Source of the DNA: UBA6107 sp964533735
GTDB lineage: Bacteria > Chloroflexota > Anaerolineae > Anaerolineales > Anaerolineaceae
Length of the DNA stretch: 64,000 bases
Direction: 5' to 3'
Assembly (NCBI GenBank): GCA_964533735.1
Contig: CAZHMD010000005.1
Location: 1-64,000, forward strand
The position numbers and the translations under genes were made by a program. Below the pieces are notes generated by a model that was not told the origin of the DNA, made no database searches, and worked only from the letters and a program-made list of their open reading frames with translations. Positions 34,918 to 44,182 of this stretch are shown piece by piece; the stretch's first letter is position 1; each line of letters begins with the position of its first letter.

Positions 34918-35868
34918 CTATTTATTGTAGATATCAACTGGTTTTCTTACAAGAGCCAGGTACACAGAATACCCCCGCTTGTCGAAAGGGGTTATGAGGT
35001 CAAGGAACAGGGCGACCAGATTAAGAATCGGAGAAATAACTAGAGATAAGCCCAGGAAGAACACTTGAACCAATTTGGAGAACTGATTCTTATTAAACCA
35101 GCTGTTACGCACCACAGTTGAATAACAGATGTAGAGGATCGACATCCAAGATTTTGCCGGGAAGTATTCTTCCACCAGTTCGAGACCGTTCTCTTTGAAC
35201 ATTTCATAATACCCAAAGCGGATGATATTGAAATAATTGTAAGGCACGCGATGGGAAGGGTAGATATCCCCTGGGCCACCGATAATGGCGTAACCGCCCG
35301 GTTTGAGAATCCTGGCCAATTCCTGCATATGCAGACGGGGATTCTTAATATGCTCGAGGACATAGTTGCTGATGAGGTTTTGAAAGGAGGAGGATTGGAT
35401 CGGTAATTGTTCCGGTGAGGCGCTCAGGTTTGGATAATCCGATGCCAATGGGAAAGTGTTTTTGGCAGTAAAGTCTTCAGTGGTAAGACATTTATCAAAG
35501 CCAATGTATTTAATCAGACGGTCATCTTCAGGCTCAATAAACAGTGTTTCACCCTTTGCGTATTGATCGAGCCAATGTTTCATTTTACGGCTTGATTTGA
35601 TGAAAGCGATACTGCCTCCGGCAAAGATAGAAGTACGGATCCATGGATCAAGATAATCACTGTAAAAAGTGTTTAGTTTAAAGAACACTCCCTTATTTTC
35701 CCTGGTGGTAGCGGAATGGATAACTCCCTGAAAATCGATCATGTTATGGATAACCGGGTATTTTTTGCCGGTTATGCTATCCACAAGGTGATCACCAATA
35801 AGTTTAAATCCTGGATTTGCATCTGAGTCAGGATGTTTGAGAAAAGCCAGGCAGGCGTCAATTTTCAT
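34918..35868 (-). CDS. Class I SAM-dependent methyltransferase with Trm112-like N-terminus
   Basis: A 316-residue protein. The N-terminal part (about 5-50) looks like a Trm112-type segment (KYPVIHNMIDFQG) often fused to small-molecule methyltransferases. The methyltransferase part includes IQSSSFQNLISNYVLEHI and LKPGGYAIIGGPGDIYPS, motifs IV-VI of a class I fold. A hydrophobic stretch near the C-terminus (about 265-295) suggests membrane contact. ATG at 35868 has AGAGGAA upstream and overlaps the radical SAM gene by 11 bases, so it is co-translated with it. The substrate is unknown. Confidence 0.8.
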   Translation of the reverse strand: MKIDACLAFLKHPDSDANPGFKLIGDHLVDSITGKKYPVIHNMIDFQGVIHSATTRENKGVFFKLNTFYSDYLDPWIRTSIFAGGSIAFIKSSRKMKHWLDQYAKGETLFIEPEDDRLIKYIGFDKCLTTEDFTAKNTFPLASDYPNLSASPEQLPIQSSSFQNLISNYVLEHIKNPRLHMQELARILKPGGYAIIGGPGDIYPSHRVPYNYFNIIRFGYYEMFKENGLELVEEYFPAKSWMSILYICYSTVVRNSWFNKNQFSKLVQVFFLGLSLVISPILNLVALFLDLITPFDKRGYSVYLALVRKPVDIYNK

Positions 35869-36748
35869 GGTTATTCCTCTCGCGCATTTCGCGTAGTCGC
35901 TTAACTTTATGGTAAGCACTTATCGCGGCATTTCTGTTGATCTCAAAAAAGTGAGAGAAGGAATCCGCCTCTCCACTTAACCACTCATTGATATCTTTGT
36001 TTGATCGGTGCCAATTGGTGTAGGGCCGCTTCGTTTTGCACCATTGGCACAAGGGAATCGGATTTGCCAGGAAATTGTGCACCTGCTGAGGGGTCACGTC
36101 ACCGAGGAGATTGATGGAATCGTTTTCTGTTACAGGTATTTCCTGCTTGAAATACTTGTTAAAAAGGTGAACATGGGGAGCAAAAGAACAAGAATATAAC
36201 TTTCCATCGCGCAGGAATGGGGTGGTGTACATAGCGCGGCAATTTCGAAAACTTTGTAATGGGTTGGAATCGCCCTTTATATTTATGAACTGAAAAAAGG
36301 CGTTGACCTGTTTCGGGATTTTTACTCTAACATGGTAAGGCTTCCCAAGTTGTTTGATGGCTGAAAAATTCAAGTGGATCGGATAATTCGTGAGCTTTAC
36401 AAGAACATCATTGGCGGCACAAGTTTGCCAAAAAGCGACCGGCATTTTTTGAAGCAGCACCCCATTGGTTGATACTGAAATGTTGGCTTTTGGGAATGTT
36501 TGACGAGAAAACTCAACGAAGCCGTTGATATCCGGGTGTAAAAGCGGTTCCCCTCCCATAAGACGAATTTCATAGACATCATCAAAGACCTGTCTCAACC
36601 TTGATAAATCACGCTTGAAAGTGTTGAATTCTGAAAAAACCTCATCTTTCACCAACGGTGCAAAATGGCTGCACCCGGCACAATTTAAATTGCAGTGGTC
36701 AACCAAATGTAATTCAATGATGTAAGGGAGGATAAAACTCTTAATCAT
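35858..36748 (-). CDS. Radical SAM protein with SPASM-like C-terminal cysteines
   Basis: A 296-residue radical SAM protein. The cluster-binding CxxxCxxC is Cys19, Cys23, Cys26 (DHCNLNCAGCSHFAPL), followed by LMGGEPLLHPD and VSTNGVLL. Further cysteines at 160, 177, 224 and 227 could bind an auxiliary iron-sulfur cluster as in SPASM/twitch domains. It sits between a glycosyltransferase (8-base overlap) and a methyltransferase (11-base overlap). The natural substrate is not known; a sugar, polysaccharide or peptide modification is possible. Confidence 0.85.
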   Translation of the reverse strand: MIKSFILPYIIELHLVDHCNLNCAGCSHFAPLVKDEVFSEFNTFKRDLSRLRQVFDDVYEIRLMGGEPLLHPDINGFVEFSRQTFPKANISVSTNGVLLQKMPVAFWQTCAANDVLVKLTNYPIHLNFSAIKQLGKPYHVRVKIPKQVNAFFQFINIKGDSNPLQSFRNCRAMYTTPFLRDGKLYSCSFAPHVHLFNKYFKQEIPVTENDSINLLGDVTPQQVHNFLANPIPLCQWCKTKRPYTNWHRSNKDINEWLSGEADSFSHFFEINRNAAISAYHKVKRLREMRERNNHEN

Positions 36749-38012
36749 AAATTCCTTTGAAGACCCTGGTTATTCCAGGCAAATTGCTGCGGATGCTGTA
36801 CTTTTCTTGAATCTCTTCCAATTCGAGACCTTCAGGCTTTTCGAGACGTTGGATTTCTTGAATGGTAGTTCGCAGGAGGTCAGCTTTATTTTTCTTGAGG
36901 AGTGCATATTTTTTATCTTGAAAATCCAAACCAAAATCGCCAATATATTCAAGCATGACCAAGCTGTTACCAGTTGCCAGATATTCGGGAATTTTAACCG
37001 GGGATGAAACATAACTAACCATGTCGGCACTTCTAAACGCGAGCCCGATATCAGCAGCATTATAGAGGGCATTTAATTCATCTCCGCCAGCAGCTTCAAT
37101 AATCATATCCTTGAGACCATACTTTACGGCATACTGCCGCGCTTTTTCCTGATCAAACGTAAGCAGCATCAGGCGAAATTCCTGGTTGATATCCTGTTCT
37201 TGAATGTTCCTTAAAAACGAAAATAATATGTCCGGCTCTTGCCACTTTTGCAGCATTCCACTGTAGAGAATGACCTTCTGGTCTTCAGCAATTTGATATT
37301 TTTTGCGATATTCCATCCGCAGAATCTTGTCGGGATAGAAACTTTGATGATCGAAGAAGCAAGGAAGGATCTCGATTTTTTGTGGTTTAATGCGATATCT
37401 CCTCACGATATAATCTTTAAACCGCCTGGAAACGACTGAGATTGAATCGGCGTTGAATAAATTGATTCTTTCCAATAACCGTAAAACGATGAACTTAGCG
37501 ACCCTAGACGCAATACTGGATGTGGAATAAAAAAGCTCTTCTTCAGGAACCAAGCCGCTCATTTCAAAATGGAGGCGGGTTCCCGGGGTTTGCCTCTTCA
37601 CCAACACGCTGATAAAACAATTAAAGTAGTTTTTTGCCCAAATGAATTTCTTTTCGTAAGGACTTATTCTGGACCGAATTTCTCTTAATGCTCTAAACAC
37701 TGCAGTTAATGTTCGCCCGGGAATATGAAGGAACTCGATTGATGTTCCGTAGGGGAGGAGAACGCTTTTGAGTTTTTCTTCTTTCCTGATTAATTCATCA
37801 AATTTGGTTTTCGAAATCCGTTGTGGAACAATGGTGGTCATTAACACTGTGGATTCGGTGCATATGTGATGCGCAAAAAGATTAGAAATTAATCCAATAT
37901 CAACGGTATCGTAAAGACCTTCCCAGAAATTATGACTGCACATGTAAATAAAAATTGATCTATTGCTAGGAGATTGTTGCATTGGAGGGTCGGTTGTGAC
38001 TGTAGTGGGCAT
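36741..38012 (-). CDS. Glycosyltransferase family 4-like protein
   Basis: A 423-residue GT-B glycosyltransferase. The donor-binding half has KVILYSGMLQKWQEPDILF, a DELNALYNAADIGLAFRS segment and a PVKIPEYLATGNSLVM segment, which correspond to the GT4 nucleotide-sugar site. The N-terminal half is weakly conserved, as usual for the acceptor domain. It is the first gene of a three-gene unit with the radical SAM protein and a methyltransferase. No good ribosome-binding site precedes the ATG at 38012, so the start is uncertain. Confidence 0.82.
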   Translation of the reverse strand: MPTTVTTDPPMQQSPSNRSIFIYMCSHNFWEGLYDTVDIGLISNLFAHHICTESTVLMTTIVPQRISKTKFDELIRKEEKLKSVLLPYGTSIEFLHIPGRTLTAVFRALREIRSRISPYEKKFIWAKNYFNCFISVLVKRQTPGTRLHFEMSGLVPEEELFYSTSSIASRVAKFIVLRLLERINLFNADSISVVSRRFKDYIVRRYRIKPQKIEILPCFFDHQSFYPDKILRMEYRKKYQIAEDQKVILYSGMLQKWQEPDILFSFLRNIQEQDINQEFRLMLLTFDQEKARQYAVKYGLKDMIIEAAGGDELNALYNAADIGLAFRSADMVSYVSSPVKIPEYLATGNSLVMLEYIGDFGLDFQDKKYALLKKNKADLLRTTIQEIQRLEKPEGLELEEIQEKYSIRSNLPGITRVFKGIYD

Positions 38013-38157
38013 GGTTAAGTCCGGAGGAGATCAATATATGCAACCCTTACTGTTTTAAATCAACAATCTATTAAACATAGGTAATTCTGATCAGTGAAAT
38101 CGTTAGAACGGGATTTTTCTGGTAATTGATTTTCGCTGATAAGAATAACCAATACAT

Positions 38158-39108
38158 CTACTTCACTATGAAGATTTTCTGAAGATCATCTGCATTCACT
38201 TTTAATAAACCCGCATCCGGCAGCCTTTTTACCAACTCAAGCCAATGAGGGTCTTCATTAAATACACGCCGGAAGATTGGCAGAGCTTCTTCCATCCTGT
38301 TACTTTCAGCCAGGGTGACCGCCTGCCAAAAAGGCAGTTCGATGATCTCAGGGGCTAAACGGGCTGCGGTGTCGTAGGCAACAAATGCCTCGCTGATCTT
38401 CCCTTCTGACATGAAGGCATCTCCCTGGTTCATGGATTCATAAGCTTTATTGATAGTCAACAGACGACGCAACTCCTGCAATGGCTCGGGGTGGTCCTCC
38501 ACACGCAGGTCAACAAGAATTCCCTGCCAGGGATTCTTGGATTTCTCTCCTTTTACCACCAGCATGGCAGCAGATTGTTTTCCGCGGATGTCACCTCCTG
38601 CGCCCTGGGCTGCGTCCAATGAGGCCATCAAGCGTTCACTGAGTTCTCCACTGGTGGTTGTAAACGCTTCAGCCATGGCATGCCAGACAGTATTTTTAAG
38701 CATCATATTTGCCTGGACGGAAAACTGCTCACCAATTTCATGTCCTGCTTCTGCAATACAACGGGCACCAGTGTAGGCTGCAACCTGACCCAATGTATTG
38801 ACCATGGCCACCTGGCGCAATTCCCGCCCGTCATCATTCGAAAGCAATTGCTCCAGGGTTGCTTGCGGTGATTTTTCACTGCGCATGCCAGCCAACCCTT
38901 TAGGACCATAGCTCACTTCAACCATGGATTGGGTGGCGACAACACCTACTCCGGCTTCAGCCCAGGTAACCAATGACCCGGTTGAAAACCAATGAGATTG
39001 AACTGCAACGCCCATCTGCCCGGTGGCAGGATCGCGGGCGACGATGGAATAAGTGTGCGCGAATGGGAACCTGTTGAATTGGCTAATCACGGCATTCTTT
39101 GATGACAT
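38158..39108 (-). CDS. DUF1028 family protein with C-terminal TPR-like region
   Basis: A 316-residue protein. Residues about 15-225 match DUF1028, a family with an Ntn-hydrolase-like fold (THTYSIVARDPATGQMGVAV near the start, TGARCIAEAGHEIGEQF and GGDIRGKQSAAMLV inside). Residues about 235-300 look like TPR repeats (NQGDAFMSEGKISEAFVAY, PFWQAVTLAESNRMEEALP). The biochemical role of DUF1028 is not established. AGGAGG precedes the ATG. It is the last gene of a six-gene minus-strand run. Confidence 0.85.
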   Translation of the reverse strand: MSSKNAVISQFNRFPFAHTYSIVARDPATGQMGVAVQSHWFSTGSLVTWAEAGVGVVATQSMVEVSYGPKGLAGMRSEKSPQATLEQLLSNDDGRELRQVAMVNTLGQVAAYTGARCIAEAGHEIGEQFSVQANMMLKNTVWHAMAEAFTTTSGELSERLMASLDAAQGAGGDIRGKQSAAMLVVKGEKSKNPWQGILVDLRVEDHPEPLQELRRLLTINKAYESMNQGDAFMSEGKISEAFVAYDTAARLAPEIIELPFWQAVTLAESNRMEEALPIFRRVFNEDPHWLELVKRLPDAGLLKVNADDLQKIFIVK

Positions 39109-39120
39109 AATTGCCTCCTA

Positions 39121-39756
39121 TCACCGGGGTTTGAAATAGAACGCGGTGTCCGAAACGCCATTACTCGTCCAGAAAAAGCGCCAACCACCGATCAGCTCTA
39201 AAACCTGCCGCCACTCATCGTCAACAGGTCCCTCTTGCGGTGTGCGAGAGTTGGGTGCAATTGAGTTGCTGGGCAAGTAGCGGTTGACATTATCAATGAC
39301 AAGAATGCCGCCATCCATAATCAAGGGTAACGAATGAAGAACGCATTGAGCGCGGTAGATGCCGTCCACCAGGACGATATCCAGTCTTTGATGAACGAAG
39401 GATTCGGTGACGAGGACATAATTACTGTGACTTGCTGGGATAGAGTCCGCTTGCTTTGGATGCAGGAAATAGGAGAGGTTCGAGTATCCTTTTTCCGCGA
39501 TTTTTGTGGAGATTTTACTATGCCAATCTGGATTATGTTCAACCGAGGTGATATGACCAACCCGGTCAGCGAACCACAACGTACTGCGTCCGGAGCCGAA
39601 TTCAAGCATTTGATCGGTGGGTTTGAGATAACCTCCCAGAAATTCCACTGCTGCCGGCGCGATCCAAGGAACCCCCGGGTGTGTTCGGCGATAGTCTTTT
39701 TCTGCTGACCGGTCCAGCAGGTAGCGCAGCGACCAATGGCGGAATGATCTTTTCAT
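39121..39756 (-). CDS. Class I SAM-dependent methyltransferase
   Basis: A 211-residue methyltransferase-like protein: LEFGSGRSTLWFADRVG is SAM motif I with a following SVEHNP, RLDIVLVDGIYRAQC is motif IV and GGILVIDNVNRY is motif V. Both resemble sugar- or cell-surface-modifying O-methyltransferases. ATG at 39756 is chosen because AAAGGAAGG precedes it and it clears the end of the transporter gene; an upstream in-frame start at 39801 would overlap it. The substrate is unknown. Confidence 0.78.
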   Translation of the reverse strand: MKRSFRHWSLRYLLDRSAEKDYRRTHPGVPWIAPAAVEFLGGYLKPTDQMLEFGSGRSTLWFADRVGHITSVEHNPDWHSKISTKIAEKGYSNLSYFLHPKQADSIPASHSNYVLVTESFVHQRLDIVLVDGIYRAQCVLHSLPLIMDGGILVIDNVNRYLPSNSIAPNSRTPQEGPVDDEWRQVLELIGGWRFFWTSNGVSDTAFYFKPR

Positions 39757-39766
39757 ATCCTTCCTT

Positions 39767-41146
39767 TCAACTCTTGCTTTCACTTGCACGTAGGGTATCA
39801 ATTTCCCCTCTAATTATCGCAAACTTTTCCCGTGTGATGGGAAACTTCCAGGCAAAAAATATTGAAAGTGAAAGGAGTATTGCAGGTATACCGCCTATCA
39901 TAAAACGGATCGCGTTTAATGTGCTGCTATTCTGCACTTCATTTGGAACATAACCTGTCATTGACAGTACCATGGGTATTAAAGCGAGCATCAGGGCAGT
40001 ACCGGATTTTTGCAGAAAAACCATGAAACCGTAATAAGTTGCCTCACGCCTGGACCCGGTTTTCAACTCGTCCTGGTCAATGACATCGGGCAGGATGGAC
40101 CAGGGGATGACATGGGCAGCAGCGATGCCCAATCCCGCCATGGCAGCGATGATATATCCCATTGTGTGCGCCTTTGAAGGAAGAAAAGCAAGGGCGAGCA
40201 TGACTGCAATCCACCAAATCACACCGAGGATATAAGTGCGGGTTTTGCCATGCTTACCAGACATGGCAACAATAATGGGAATACACAGCAAAGCGGTAAA
40301 TTGAACCAGACCAAGCAAAACCTCAAGCTGGTTTGCCATTCCCATCCAATAGGTGACATAGTACTGGAAAAGCGCGGCGACCAAGGCAACGGTCATCCAC
40401 GAGGTTACATAGATACCTGCGGCATATCGAAAAGCCCGGTTTTTCCAGGTTAACAAGAAACTTTTCACTAGAGAAAGTTGGCTGGATGGTCTCTGTGTGT
40501 AGCGTTCCTTAATACTAAAAAACAAAACAAAATATGGAATCATCGCCAGGACTCCAAAGGACACAGCCATAACCAGGTAACCAGTGCGCGGAGTTTTAAA
40601 TAAGTCGGCTAAGATTGGAACTGAAATGGCGGCTATCAATCCGCCGGCCATGCTTACTGCCATACGATAACCAGTTAAGCGGGTGCGTTCATCATAATTC
40701 GAGGTCAATTCAGGTGTCAGTGCGCCATAGGGGACAACCACAAAAGTAAATGCAGTATCAAAAAGTATGTACGCAATAGTGTAATAACCCATCAATATCA
40801 ATGGATTAGCAAAAGGTGGAACCCACCATAGCATCATGAATGCCAGACCGAATGGAATGGCACCGATGAGGAAAAACGGACGACGCCGGCCCCAACGGGT
40901 GTGAACTTTGTCTGCGAATACGCCAATTAATGGATCGTTAATCGCATCCCAGATTGTCCCGAGTAGAAGAACCGGAACAGTGTACCTGGCAGGAAGAAGA
41001 GCAATATCTGTGAGAAAAAACAAGAAGAAAAAACCCACGATGGTGGTAGTGGTGGTATTTCCCCAATCTGCGAGACCATAGATGAGTTTTGTACGGAAAG
41101 GCAATCGATCATTGTCCTGCCAACTTGTCGATGAAGATATGGCCAC
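39767..41146 (-). CDS. GPH-family (MelB-like) cation:sugar symporter
   Basis: A 459-residue membrane protein with about twelve membrane segments. It contains the GPH/MelB signature DPLIGVFADKVHTRWGRRRP near residue 75 and YDERTRLTGYRMAVS around residue 150, typical of glycoside-pentoside-hexuronide symporters. It starts with GTG preceded by AGGAG, nine bases after the preceding gene. Transport substrate cannot be read from the sequence; neighbouring genes do not form a sugar catabolic operon. Confidence 0.88.
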   Translation of the reverse strand: MAISSSTSWQDNDRLPFRTKLIYGLADWGNTTTTTIVGFFFLFFLTDIALLPARYTVPVLLLGTIWDAINDPLIGVFADKVHTRWGRRRPFFLIGAIPFGLAFMMLWWVPPFANPLILMGYYTIAYILFDTAFTFVVVPYGALTPELTSNYDERTRLTGYRMAVSMAGGLIAAISVPILADLFKTPRTGYLVMAVSFGVLAMIPYFVLFFSIKERYTQRPSSQLSLVKSFLLTWKNRAFRYAAGIYVTSWMTVALVAALFQYYVTYWMGMANQLEVLLGLVQFTALLCIPIIVAMSGKHGKTRTYILGVIWWIAVMLALAFLPSKAHTMGYIIAAMAGLGIAAAHVIPWSILPDVIDQDELKTGSRREATYYGFMVFLQKSGTALMLALIPMVLSMTGYVPNEVQNSSTLNAIRFMIGGIPAILLSLSIFFAWKFPITREKFAIIRGEIDTLRASESKS

Positions 41147-41155
41147 TGTATACTC

Positions 41156-42283
41156 CTAAATGTTTTTCTCGTAAATCCGGTATCGCAGATAAACCTTAAA
41201 ACCGAGATTGTCTGTAAAGCGGTTACTTTTAATATTTTCTTCTCCTGCAAGAGACATATCCACTTCACGATATTTTCTTTGCCAGATTCTACGGGCAACC
41301 GCGTGAACCAAGAGCGCTTCAATCCCCCTGCCGTGGAATTCCGGAAGAACCATGAGGATTTTGAAAGATACCCTTTTTATTGATCGCAATTTAATGAAGA
41401 ATCTTAATGTACCGAAGAAATCCAATTTACCATTGGCTTTTTGAAGAGCTTCATTGACATCGGGATATGCAACAGCATAGCCAACCGGGTGTCCGCCAAT
41501 CTCTGCGATAATCGCCATCTTTGGATCCAAAAAAGGTTTGAGGTTCTGTGAATGCTGCAAAAATTCTTCGTAAGAGATCGGGACATTCCCCGGGAGTGCC
41601 GCAAGAGATGCATTGAAGATATCTGTTGCGATGTGGATCTCGTCATTCCATTTGCTCAATTTGAGATTCCGCAAAGAAACGTCGAGCCGTTTTTGGGCAA
41701 TTTCCACCACCCGCATCAACTTCTCCGGAAAGGCATCTTCAAACGTAATCCCATCCGGACGAATATAATGCCTGGCGACAGTGTCTTTGTTCTTAATAAA
41801 CCCGTTGGTTTCGAAAAGTTCCTGGTAATAGGGAGGGTTATGAGCGGCAAGAGCGACCGGGAGCTTATCAAAACCTTCGATCATGATGCCGATCTCATCA
41901 CTCAGGCTTGGATTGTAAGGTCCGACCATGGTCGAAAACCCTTTGATTCTTAACCAATCAGCTGCAGTCTCAAACAATAACGAAGCTATTTCACGGTTAT
42001 TGATACATTCAAAGAACCCAAACCTACCCATGACAGGAGCTGCAGGTTCTTTTGAGGGATGATAAGCGATCGCACAAATCCGCCCGACAGTTTCACTGCC
42101 ATCCATAGCAAGCCAGCACTGCCGATCCGCTGTTTTCCAGAACGGATTCCTGCCAGCGTCGAGCCGATTGAGCATTTCCTTTACAAGCGGAGGAACCCAA
42201 AAAGGGTCATCCTTATAGATCAACCAGGGAAATCGGACAAATCGAAGGAACTCTTCCTGGGTTGAAACTCGAACGATGTGCAT
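41156..42283 (-). CDS. GNAT-like N-acetyltransferase family protein
   Basis: A 375-residue protein with two acyl-transferase-like halves. The N-terminal half has WLIYKDDPFWVPPLVKE and SDEIGIMIEGF. The C-terminal half holds a GNAT-type acetyl-CoA loop, ILMVLPEFHGRGIEALLVHA, followed by SNRFTDNLGFKVYLRYRIYE. This arrangement is that of the large GNAT-like (YghO-type) family common in Chloroflexota. The start is one base after the stop of the membrane-protein gene. Substrate unknown. Confidence 0.8.
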   Translation of the reverse strand: MHIVRVSTQEEFLRFVRFPWLIYKDDPFWVPPLVKEMLNRLDAGRNPFWKTADRQCWLAMDGSETVGRICAIAYHPSKEPAAPVMGRFGFFECINNREIASLLFETAADWLRIKGFSTMVGPYNPSLSDEIGIMIEGFDKLPVALAAHNPPYYQELFETNGFIKNKDTVARHYIRPDGITFEDAFPEKLMRVVEIAQKRLDVSLRNLKLSKWNDEIHIATDIFNASLAALPGNVPISYEEFLQHSQNLKPFLDPKMAIIAEIGGHPVGYAVAYPDVNEALQKANGKLDFFGTLRFFIKLRSIKRVSFKILMVLPEFHGRGIEALLVHAVARRIWQRKYREVDMSLAGEENIKSNRFTDNLGFKVYLRYRIYEKNI

Positions 42284-43144
42284 CTAGATTTGTGACTTTG
42301 CAGTGGAACGGAAAGCTTGTTGAATGGTTTCTTTTTCAAAAAATGAACCGGTATCACCAGTGGATGCGTACTGATAAATTGCCGCAGTATAGATGCCGTT
42401 CAGTGTGGTGCTCGCAAGGCTGATCATCATCACAATCAGAGCAGCAATCAAACCTATGACCACAACCGGCCATAAAAGAGTGGTCATTTGCAGCAGGAAC
42501 ATGATGGCAAAAACAGTTAATAAGATAACTAGAAAGATGGCAAGGTTGAAGACTGCGCTGATGCTGAAACTACCCACCAACTGCTCTCCCCAGGTCTTCT
42601 TGAGGTACGTTACACTGCGTTTGATGGCTTCAATTGGACCGACATCCTCCATCGCCAGGATGGGAACAACCAGGAAGGTGGCAACCGTCCAGACGAAGCC
42701 GAGGAGGGAAACGACTATGTTGGTGAGAACTTTTCCCTCTCTTTTGGCTGCGCTTAACAACATTCCAACCGTGGCCGCAATCAATGCATAGAGAAAAATG
42801 GGCACGATCTTATCGAACGCGACCTTTAATCCATCGGCAACGGTTGGATCTCCACCGCGTAAGCGGATCATGGCAGCTGCCACCAGGGCAGTGTTACTCA
42901 TAAATATGATCAGGTACTGCAAGAGGTAGAACAGGAAAAGTACAAGGTAGTCAGCAAATTGCATCCCGCGTGCGCTGACAACTTCGAGGAAACCACCCAT
43001 AAACATGGGGATAGCGAACAAGGCAGTAAGAACGAGCATGGCGACAGCTGAAAAAATCGGAAAAATAATCAATTCTTTGTCGGATTGGAGCACTTTGAAA
43101 CTGGCTTTGATCATATTCCAACTGGTACCGAAGGCGGTCAACAT
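42284..43144 (-). CDS. DUF6159-like integral membrane protein
   Basis: A 286-residue membrane protein with about six hydrophobic segments, opening with AFGTSWNMIKASFKVLQSDK, typical of the DUF6159/YciC-like membrane family, and with LAMEDVGPIEAIKRSVTYLK in the middle. Function is unknown. ATG at 43144 has GGAGG four bases upstream; an in-frame codon 10 residues earlier overlaps nothing useful. It lies 14 bases after the RlmI-like gene and abuts the GNAT gene. Confidence 0.78.
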   Translation of the reverse strand: MLTAFGTSWNMIKASFKVLQSDKELIIFPIFSAVAMLVLTALFAIPMFMGGFLEVVSARGMQFADYLVLFLFYLLQYLIIFMSNTALVAAAMIRLRGGDPTVADGLKVAFDKIVPIFLYALIAATVGMLLSAAKREGKVLTNIVVSLLGFVWTVATFLVVPILAMEDVGPIEAIKRSVTYLKKTWGEQLVGSFSISAVFNLAIFLVILLTVFAIMFLLQMTTLLWPVVVIGLIAALIVMMISLASTTLNGIYTAAIYQYASTGDTGSFFEKETIQQAFRSTAKSQI

Positions 43145-43158
43145 TGTTCCTCCAAAAA

Positions 43159-44061
43159 TTAGTTTTGTGCCCATCGGGCAAAAATTGCTGTGGATAAGAA
43201 TCGTCCTGCTGATTGTTCGCGTAAACCGATCTCGCCGGCAGTAGTGATGCCATCAAACCCGTTCATCATCTCTTCGACTGCTTGAAGCAGGGTGATGGAG
43301 GATGCTTTTACCGCGTAAGCTGTGAGTTGAACGAAAAGTGGTTTCGGTTTCAAGACTTCGCGGCAAGCTTGCAGCAGCGTAGGCAACAATTTGTAAAACT
43401 CCCAGACTTCACCTTTAGGACCGCGGCCAAACTTGGGAGGATCAAGGATGATACCGTCATACAGTGAGCCGCGCCGGGCTTCACGTTGGACAAATTTAAC
43501 CGCGTCATCCACGATCCAGCGGATGGATAACTGGTCAATGCTGGAGAGTAACTGGTTTTCCTTTGCCCACAGCACAACTTTTTTTGAGGCATCCACATGG
43601 GTGACTGATGCTCCTGCATTCACTGCTGCCAGGGATGCAAGACCAGTGTAACCGAACAGGTTAAGGACTTTCGGTTTGGTTTTGGCCGATCGAATGATAT
43701 TGTCAGCCCAATCCCACTGGCAGGCTTGCTCGGGGAATACACCCACATGCCTAGACCCGGAGAGCTGGGCGTGGAAGCGCAGAGCCCCATATTTCATTTG
43801 CCACCTGTCGGGGAAATCACTGCGAAACACCCAGTGTCCGCCGTTCTCTTCAGGTGATGGTTTGTAAGATGCGTCTGCCTTCTGCCATTCTGATTCAGCC
43901 AGGGCAGGTTTCCACACAGCTTCAGGTTCCGGACGCAATAATCGATATGGTCCGTATTGTTCCAGTTTTGAACCGTCACCGCTATCCAAAAGGATATAGT
44001 CTTTCCAAGTGGTCGGATATTCCAGGATTAACGAGGGGAAAGAGAAGGTTTGAGTGGTCAT
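43159..44061 (-). CDS. RlmI/RlmK-like class I SAM-dependent methyltransferase
   Basis: A 300-residue methyltransferase of the COG1092-like group (23S rRNA cytosine-C5 or guanine-N7 methyltransferases). It has KVLNLFGYTGLASLAAVNAG (motif I), THVDASKKVVLWAKENQ and LDPPKFGRGPKGEVWEFYK (motif IV). The PUA domain of RlmI is absent and the N-terminus is short, so the RNA target is uncertain. I chose ATG at 44061; a TTG at 44106 would add 15 residues. First gene of the six-gene minus-strand run. Confidence 0.8.
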   Translation of the reverse strand: MTTQTFSFPSLILEYPTTWKDYILLDSGDGSKLEQYGPYRLLRPEPEAVWKPALAESEWQKADASYKPSPEENGGHWVFRSDFPDRWQMKYGALRFHAQLSGSRHVGVFPEQACQWDWADNIIRSAKTKPKVLNLFGYTGLASLAAVNAGASVTHVDASKKVVLWAKENQLLSSIDQLSIRWIVDDAVKFVQREARRGSLYDGIILDPPKFGRGPKGEVWEFYKLLPTLLQACREVLKPKPLFVQLTAYAVKASSITLLQAVEEMMNGFDGITTAGEIGLREQSAGRFLSTAIFARWAQN

Positions 44062-44182
44062 AGTGTTGGATTTACTGAGTATATCAGGATAGGAATAATC
44101 CACCAAATAAAAGAATTTACTTTTATGCGGATTTTTGCAGCCCTCTTATAATAAGAAAGATGCATATCCGATAGGAGATTTT

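Noticed and set aside
34210..35043. Plus-strand frame of 277 codons opposite comM
   Set aside because: Antisense to the ComM ATPase region and its upstream spacer, low-complexity composition.
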